Positions 5,539 to 6,940 of a stretch of 6,940 bases of DNA are shown piece by piece; within the stretch, counting starts at the first letter, position 1, and each line of letters begins with the position of its first letter. The stretch is from positions 1 to 6,940 of the forward strand of contig JAEYRX010000057.1 in the NCBI GenBank assembly GCA_023435225.1, written 5' to 3'. The position numbers and the translations under genes are program-made. This stretch comes from Bacillota bacterium. GTDB taxonomy: Bacteria > Bacillota > UBA4882 > UBA8346. The notes below the pieces were generated by a model. It was given only the letters and a program-made list of their open reading frames with translations, searched no databases and had not been told where the DNA came from.

Positions 5539-5978
5539 GTTCCAAACCCCAACACCGGTGTTCCGAACTCCGATTTTCCTGTTCTAAACTCCGATCCGCA
5601 GTTCCAAACTCTGACTTCCGAGTTCTTAACTCCAACACCGGAGTTCCGAACTCCAATTTTCCTGTTTCGAACTCCGACTCCGTAGTTCTGAACTCCGACT
5701 TCCGAGTTCCAAACCCCAACACCGGTGTTCCGAACTCCAATTTTCCTGTTTCGAACTCCGACTCCGCAGTTCTAAACTCCGACTTCCGAGTTCTTAACTC
5801 CAACACCGGAGTTCCGAACTCCAATTTTCCTGTTTCGAACTCCGACTTCCGAGTTCCAAACCCTAACACCGGTGTTCCGAACTCCAATTTTCCTGTTTCG
5901 AACTCCGACTCAGCAGTTCCAAACTCTGACTTCCGAGTTCTTAACTCCAACGCCGGTGTTCCGAACTCCAATTTACGA
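5539..5978. repeat. 21-unit tandem array: 7-nt words, 21-nt units, 84-nt higher order
   Basis: The region divides without gaps into 21 units of 21 nt, one of them (5581-5600) only 20 nt. Each unit starts GTTC or GTTT and consists of three 7-nt words close to NNTCCGA. Four unit types follow in fixed order. A is GTTCCGAACTCC plus ATTTTCCT, B starts GTTTCGAACTCCGACT, C ends GACTTCCGA, and the fourth is either D (GTTCTTAACTCC) or P (GTTCCAAACC). The pattern repeats about every 84 nt, with D and P alternating. P-to-A junctions form the palindrome AACACCGGTGTT; D-to-A junctions form AACTCC-aacacc-GGAGTT. It is not a CRISPR, since there are no unique spacers. A 157-codon minus-strand frame across it has no ribosome site and is probably a by-product. 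Confidence 0.9.
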
Positions 5979-6084
5979 GTGTGTCAAATTTTTTATGCTT
6001 TTAGCTAAAATCCATGGTTATTGGCAAAAAAGATTGAAATATCAACTACCACCCGAAGACACGGAGGTCGGAGGCGCGGCTTAA
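5979..6084. other. Unassigned spacer after the array
   Basis: AT-rich up to about 6050, then a short GC-rich piece with GGAGGTCGGAGG (6063-6074). No gene or clear structure is seen. Confidence 0.3.
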
Positions 6085-6179
6085 TATCAATTGTAATCAA
6101 AATAGTCATTCTTACGGAAATATGCCGCTAAAATTGTGCTGCATAGAGACGTTTAGAATGACTTTGATTACAATTGATA
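6085..6179. repeat. Long hairpin element with a 25-bp stem
   Basis: The left arm (6085-6112) and right arm (6155-6179) are perfectly complementary over 17 bp plus 8 bp, interrupted only by an unpaired ATA at 6102-6104. The 42-nt loop holds its own hairpin, TATGC-c-GC/GC-t-GCATA (6121-6128, 6138-6145). The form suits a non-autonomous palindromic element or a stable transcript. No coding frame and no obvious target duplication are visible. Confidence 0.6.
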
Positions 6180-6222
6180 GAAATATGATGTTTCACAGCC
6201 GTCGGCCCACGGAAATGCCTAG

Positions 6223-6250
6223 AAGACGCTGATAGGAGGTCAGCGTCTTT
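6223..6250 (+). terminator. Terminator-like hairpin with AGGAGG in its loop
   Basis: A perfect 9-bp stem, AAGACGCTG/CAGCGTCTT (6223-6231, 6241-6249), encloses the loop ATAGGAGGT and is followed by TCTAATC, a weak T-run. No gene ends just before it, so it would terminate a non-coding transcript, or it presents the purine-rich loop. Confidence 0.4.
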
Positions 6251-6314
6251 CTAATCAAAAATTCCTACTCCGAACATGGATGTGAGGAGAAATCAAGGGA
6301 GGACCGGAATCAAT

Positions 6315-6360
6315 ATATGTTGCAATACTTTCTGAATTACTATATTTTAATGCAACATAT
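6315..6360. repeat. 10-bp inverted repeat with 26-nt spacer
   Basis: ATATGTTGCA at 6315-6324 is repeated inversely as TGCAACATAT at 6351-6360. The spacer is AT-rich. It could be a protein-binding dyad or a hairpin; no gene follows closely. Confidence 0.45.
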
Positions 6361-6374
6361 TTCCTTAACATATA

Positions 6375-6439
6375 ATGAAAATTTCCAAAACTATTTTGCA
6401 TTCGGCCTTTGGAATGCGAAATCTATAAATGATTTTCAT
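6375..6439. repeat. Nested dyads
   Basis: An outer pair, ATGAAAAT/ATTTTCAT (6375-6382, 6432-6439), encloses an inner hairpin, TTTGCATTC/GAATGCGAA (6395-6403, 6412-6420), which pairs over 9 positions with one T-G wobble. The sequence around it is AT-rich and non-coding. Confidence 0.4.
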
Positions 6440-6465
6440 TTTATCTAGGTTCCGGCGCATTTTTG

Positions 6466-6493
6466 GTGACTTTTTTTGCGGTAAAAAAGTCAC
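6466..6493 (+). other. Perfect 11-bp hairpin ahead of structured element copy 2
   Basis: GTGACTTTTTT (6466-6476) and AAAAAAGTCAC (6483-6493) pair perfectly around the loop TGCGGT. It directly precedes the block TGGAGGCC of copy 2. Its stem could act as a boundary or stabiliser of that RNA. Confidence 0.6.
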
Positions 6494-6496
6494 TCC

Positions 6497-6582
6497 TGGA
6501 GGCCTGAGACAGGAAGTCTCAAGTTAGGCGTTGCCAGGATGGCAGATAACGCCGGAGTCGGGGGAGGAAGGAATCGCCTCCC
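6497..6582 (+). ncRNA. Candidate structured-RNA element, copy 2 (core 6497-6567)
   Basis: After TGGAGGCC comes GAGAC-aggaa-GTCTC (6506-6520). It is followed by a 6-bp stem GGCGTT/AACGCC (6527-6532, 6548-6553) enclosing GCC-aggat-GGC and a 3'-side bulge AGAT. A last hairpin, GGGAGG-aaggaatcg-CCTCCC (6562-6582), overlaps GGGGAGG. The three primary-sequence blocks TGGAGGCC, CCAGGATGG and GGGGAGG, and the order of stems, match copy 1, while the paired bases differ in both strands of each stem. Three successive loops show AGGA. It lies about 260 nt upstream of the GNAT gene; a leader role is possible but not shown. Confidence 0.45.
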
Positions 6583-6606
6583 ATCGGCCCGCAAAGCCCC
6601 CTGCGT

Positions 6607-6626
6607 TAAGAACTCGACTGTTCTTA
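6607..6626 (+). other. Hairpin following copy 2
   Basis: TAAGAAC-tcgact-GTTCTTA is a perfect 7-bp stem (6607-6613, 6620-6626). No proper T-run follows, so it is not a typical terminator. It may close the structured region. From 6627 to 6842 I see only AT-rich sequence without a gene or a clear promoter. Confidence 0.4.
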
Positions 6627-6842
6627 CCAAGTTATGGAAGGAATTTTTGGAAATTTACAGAAAATTATTATGAAAAACTTTTATATTTACTTATGTGGTA
6701 CTGATTAGGAATATATCAAATAGAAAAACGAATTGGTGGCGAAATTTGCTTGGGAAAGGCTCTAGGATTTTATCTATTGCAATTAGTTTTATAGTATATG
6801 CTTTAGACCCTTCATATTAACGATTAATGGGGGATTATAAAA

Positions 6843-6940
6843 ATGAACATCACATACACAAACACCATCTCCGCTGAAGATTGTAATAAACTACGCAATT
6901 CTGCCGGATGGCCCCAAATGCATCCCGATCAAATTAAAAC
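6843..6940 (+). CDS. GNAT-family N-acetyltransferase, N-terminal part (runs off window)
   Basis: Thirty-two codons are present before the window ends. The opening, with YTNTISAEDCNKLRNSAGWP at 5-24 followed by QMHPDQ, matches the usual N-terminus of small Firmicutes GNAT acetyltransferases, in which a beta strand is followed by a helix with the pattern LR...GW. Such enzymes transfer an acetyl group from acetyl-CoA to an amine. The acetyl-CoA binding loop lies beyond the window, so activity and substrate cannot be judged. The ATG at 6843 follows GGGGGA by 8 nt, and no other start fits. It is preceded by more than 200 nt without a gene, so it probably has its own promoter. Confidence 0.75.
   Translation, partial: MNITYTNTISAEDCNKLRNSAGWPQMHPDQIK

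Noticed and set aside
5498..5971. 157-codon minus-strand frame with heptapeptide repeats (pattern KLEFGTP)
   Set aside because: It follows from a stop-free tandem repeat whose period is a multiple of three. It starts at a TTG without a ribosome site and ends just outside the array. The one 20-nt unit changes its phase, which a selected protein would not tolerate easily.
5539..5978. CRISPR array
   Set aside because: There are no unique spacers; the whole region is made of related 21-nt units, and no cas gene is present.
6466..6630. Known riboswitch (cyclic di-GMP, cobalamin, Moco or glycine class)
   Set aside because: The conserved bases of these classes as I know them are not present, and the element occurs twice in opposite orientations far from a gene start.
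6770..6805. Promoter TTGCAA with a downstream TATATG for the GNAT gene
   Set aside because: The spacing of about 12 nt is too short for a sigma-A promoter and no better pair was found.

Overview
The window looks like an accessory, partly decayed stretch of chromosome from a low-GC, endospore-forming Bacillota (class Clostridia or Negativicutes). The basis is AT-rich genes with strong AGGAGG-type ribosome sites and TTG starts, a cluster of three Spo0A-box matches, and GNAT, Yip1 and XRE proteins that read as Firmicutes-like. This assignment is inference; no rRNA or other phylogenetic marker is present.

Layout. Positions 1-350 hold no convincing gene but contain two short heptanucleotide repeat tracts in opposite orientations. 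Positions 354-426 carry a large dyad ahead of an XRE-type regulator (481-816), which ends at a hairpin terminator (848-875). From 3799 leftwards everything lies on the minus strand: a HEPN/zinc-ribbon protein (3799-2876); a DUF3800 protein (2776-1923) whose ideal RBS and ATG are one base out of frame across a run of seven T; a Yip1-family membrane protein (1811-1194); and two tiny reading frames in the same phase separated by one stop (1192-1118 and 1108-920). Just upstream of the HEPN gene is the 3' half of a K+ channel gene (3815-4081). It has an internal stop and is cut off exactly at a 149-bp MITE-like element (4082-4230) with imperfect ~30-bp inverted ends.

Positions 4231-4800 are intergenic and contain three Spo0A-box matches (4599-4626) upstream of a well-formed gene for a small all-helical protein of unknown function (4810-5289).

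Positions 5290-6842 have no protein gene but are dense in structure. They hold a 21-unit array built from 7-nt words in 21-nt units with an 84-nt higher order (5539-5978), a 25-bp-stem hairpin (6085-6179), several smaller dyads, and two copies of what appears to be the same folded element in opposite orientations (5353-5423 minus, 6497-6567 plus). The two copies share three short sequence blocks and the same succession of stems, while the stem bases differ in a compensating manner. That is the pattern expected of a conserved structured RNA, and I consider it the most interesting signal. Several hairpin loops there show GGA, which raises the speculative idea of CsrA-type binding.

The window ends inside the start of a GNAT acetyltransferase gene (6843 onwards). 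The HEPN-DUF3800 pair is the best candidate for a two-gene accessory (possibly defence) system.
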